DNA of 64,000 bases from the NCBI GenBank assembly GCA_963739005.1, contig CAVTYQ010000003.1, positions 195,343 to 259,342 on the forward strand, read 5' to 3'. The position numbers and the translations under genes are program-made. The notes under the pieces are model-generated. The model worked only from the letters and a program-made list of their open reading frames with translations, was not told the origin of the DNA and made no database searches. This DNA is from DASWJZ01 sp963739005. Lineage in GTDB: Bacteria; Pseudomonadota; Alphaproteobacteria; Rhizobiales; Afifellaceae. Shown here piece after piece: positions 62,451-64,000 of this stretch (within the stretch, counting starts at the first letter, position 1; each line of letters starts with the position of its first letter).

Positions 62451-62570
62451 CGCTGCTCCGATCGGCGCGAGGAACTTTGCCGGCATTTACCGCTCGCACC
62501 GGCGAGTTACAAGCGCGTGGATGACAATCCAGGGCGGTGGTAAGGCTAACGGAAATTCACGGGGCCGGGC

Positions 62571-63125
62571 TTGGACCAGCGACTTTCCACCGATGGCGGC
62601 TCGCTCGCGGCGCTGCTTGAAGCCACCTCGCGGGGCGACCGGGCGGCATTCCGCGCGCTCTACGAGGCCGTCGCCCCAAAACTCTTCGGGGTCGTCCTGC
62701 GTATCACCCGTAGCAGGCCGACGGCCGAAGAGGTTTTGCAGGAGACGTTCATCAAGATCTGGCAGAACGCAGAGCGCTTCACGCCGGAAGTGGGCCAGCC
62801 CATGGCGTGGCTCACCTCGATCGCCCGCAACCGGGCGATCGACCGCATCCGCTCGGAGCGGATCGAGCGCAGTCGCGCCTCAGACGACGATCATATCCTG
62901 GAACGGCTGGCGGCGCCCGCAGCGGGCGACCCGGCGATGCGGCAGGCGCTCGCGGCGTGCCTTGGAAAGCTCGACGAGGAATCGCGCAATTGCGTGACGC
63001 TCGCCTATTGTTCGGGGTTCTCGCGCGAGGAGCTGGCTGAGCGGTTCGGCCGTCCGGTCGGGACGATCAAGACGCTGCTTCACCGCTGTCTGAAACAGCT
63101 CCGCGCGTGTCTGGAGGGCGAATGA
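62571..63125 (+). CDS. ECF RNA polymerase sigma factor (SigK/RpoE-like)
   Basis: A 184-residue ECF sigma factor: region 2 'TRSRPTAEEVLQETFIKIWQ' and 'AWLTSIARNRAIDRIRS' (about residues 45-95), region 4 'SGFSREELAERFGRPVGTIK' (about 145-164) and 'LHRCLKQLRACLEG'. TTG 62571 is the start, as no ATG fits. Its stop overlaps the ATG of the anti-sigma gene, as expected for a coupled pair. It is a normal-sized ECF, unlike the ECF42-type at 6000. Promoter not identified. Confidence 0.95.
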   Translation: MDQRLSTDGGSLAALLEATSRGDRAAFRALYEAVAPKLFGVVLRITRSRPTAEEVLQETFIKIWQNAERFTPEVGQPMAWLTSIARNRAIDRIRSERIERSRASDDDHILERLAAPAAGDPAMRQALAACLGKLDEESRNCVTLAYCSGFSREELAERFGRPVGTIKTLLHRCLKQLRACLEGE

Positions 63126-63829
63126 GCGAGGAGCGCGACCTCGACGCCGCGGAATACGTGCTGGGCACCCTCCCGGCCGACGAGCGCGCGCGCCTCGCCG
63201 AGCAGCTGAAGAGCGACGCGGCGCTCCGCCAGGCCGTGCGCGCGTGGCAGGCGCGGCTCGCGCCGCTCGACGATACTGCCGCTGCAGAGGCGCCGCCGGC
63301 AGAGCTCTGGCCGGCGATCGAGCGGGCGACCGCCGCCGGCGCAGGCGCGCGCACGCCCGAGCCGACCGCCTCCAACGTCATCGTGCTCCGCCGCCGCCTC
63401 GCTGCCTGGCGCGGCGCCGCGATCGTCGCCGGCGCGCTCGCCGCCGGTCTTGCCGTCGTCACCGTCATCGACCGCCACGCGCTTCCGCCGGCGGCGGAAG
63501 GCGGGCGCTACGTCGCGGTGGTCGATTCGGGCGGGCACGAGCCGGCGCTCATCGCCGAGGTCGACACGACGACCGGCACGATCACCGTCAGAAGCGTCAA
63601 GGCCGAGACGCCGGCCGGGCATAGCCTGGAGCTTTGGCACGTCACCGAAGGCCACGCGCCGCGCTCGCTCGGCATTCTGAAGGCCGGGCTCGACGCGCAG
63701 ACGATCAAGAGCCTCGCCGGGCCGGTCGAAGGGGTGATCGCGGTTTCGGTCGAGCCGGAGGGCGGCTCGCCGTCCGGCGCGCCGACCGGGCCGATCGTCT
63801 ATACCGGCAAGCTGATACCGGTCGAGTGA
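63122..63829 (+). CDS. RskA-like membrane anti-sigma factor
   Basis: A 235-residue protein: N-terminal sigma-binding helices ('LDAAEYVLGTLPADERARLA'), one membrane segment (about residues 102-121, 'AIVAGALAAGLAVVTVIDRH') and a periplasmic RskA C-terminal domain with 'GHEPALIAEVDTTTGTITVR', 'PAGHSLELWHVTEGHAPRSL' and 'GAPTGPIVYTGKL'. There is no zinc-binding HxxxCxxC, so release of sigma probably depends on proteolysis (for example a site-2 protease) rather than a thiol switch. Four-base overlap with the sigma gene. Confidence 0.95.
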   Translation: MSEERDLDAAEYVLGTLPADERARLAEQLKSDAALRQAVRAWQARLAPLDDTAAAEAPPAELWPAIERATAAGAGARTPEPTASNVIVLRRRLAAWRGAAIVAGALAAGLAVVTVIDRHALPPAAEGGRYVAVVDSGGHEPALIAEVDTTTGTITVRSVKAETPAGHSLELWHVTEGHAPRSLGILKAGLDAQTIKSLAGPVEGVIAVSVEPEGGSPSGAPTGPIVYTGKLIPVE

Positions 63830-63923
63830 CGGCAGGCCGGGCGACGCTCCGGCGATGCTTGACACCCGGGAGGGCCAAACACTAAATGCGCTCCGCCGGC
63901 GAAGCAGATTTCCCTGCCGGTTT

Positions 63924-63999
<76 letters not shown>

Positions 64000-64000
64000 G

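Overview
This 64 kb window is chromosomal DNA of a high-GC alphaproteobacterium, almost certainly of the Hyphomicrobiales (Rhizobiales). The evidence is the gene content (DUF2794, DUF1223, DUF2066 and DUF2946 proteins, a ccmABCDG block beside acnA, SOS genes imuA-imuB behind a GTTC-N7-GTTC LexA box) and several families of short palindromic repeats typical of that order. I cannot name the genus. No phage, plasmid, insertion sequence or CRISPR array is visible; the window is mostly housekeeping and stress genes.

Layout. 0-3.5 kb: a haem-motif adenylate cyclase cut by the left edge, a MOSC protein, a HlyU-like protein and an aldo/keto reductase. 3.6-7.3 kb: a sigma-factor module (GST, two DGPF/YciI proteins, a VOC protein and an ECF42-type sigma factor). 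GST and both DGPF genes each carry the same two-block promoter with an identical 17-nt spacer. 7.4-15 kb: an Lrp/EamA pair, a second GST, leuD, a MaoC protein, exporters and a DUF2066 protein. 15.1-17.1 kb: a small-gene cluster (small basic protein, cold-shock protein, rpsU and three unassigned small proteins). 17.3-30 kb: dapF, a DUF488 mini-island, mtaB, ftsY, yciB, the ccm genes, acnA, a DUF1223 protein and an SGNH arylesterase. 30-36 kb: an ABC exporter, a Bax-inhibitor-like protein, GNAT, GlcG/HbpS-like and DUF2794 proteins. 36-42 kb: thpR, imuB-imuA and a copper-delivery cluster (PCuAC, PCuAC-SCO fusion, DUF2946, SCO). 42-50 kb: LysE, GNAT, argG, recQ, an anion permease, a long non-coding hairpin-rich stretch, an M15-like protein and a beta-propeller protein. 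50-64 kb: MFS/MarR, a site-2 protease, a cyclase flanked by two secreted or membrane proteins of unknown function, typA, another cyclase, GNAT, ParA, DUF167/YggT, an ECF sigma/anti-sigma pair and tRNA-Ala(CGC).

Recurring themes. (1) Three class IIIb nucleotide cyclases with three different sensory N-termini. (2) Two sigma-factor circuits. (3) Palindromic repeats between genes, two of which have entered mtaB and imuB without breaking the frame. (4) A cluster of single-base indels disrupting ccmA, ccmB, acnA and the arylesterase between 24.8 and 29.8 kb, with one more in the MFS gene at 51.5 kb. These look more like local sequence error than gene decay, because acnA and ccm are core genes and the broken frames are otherwise well conserved.
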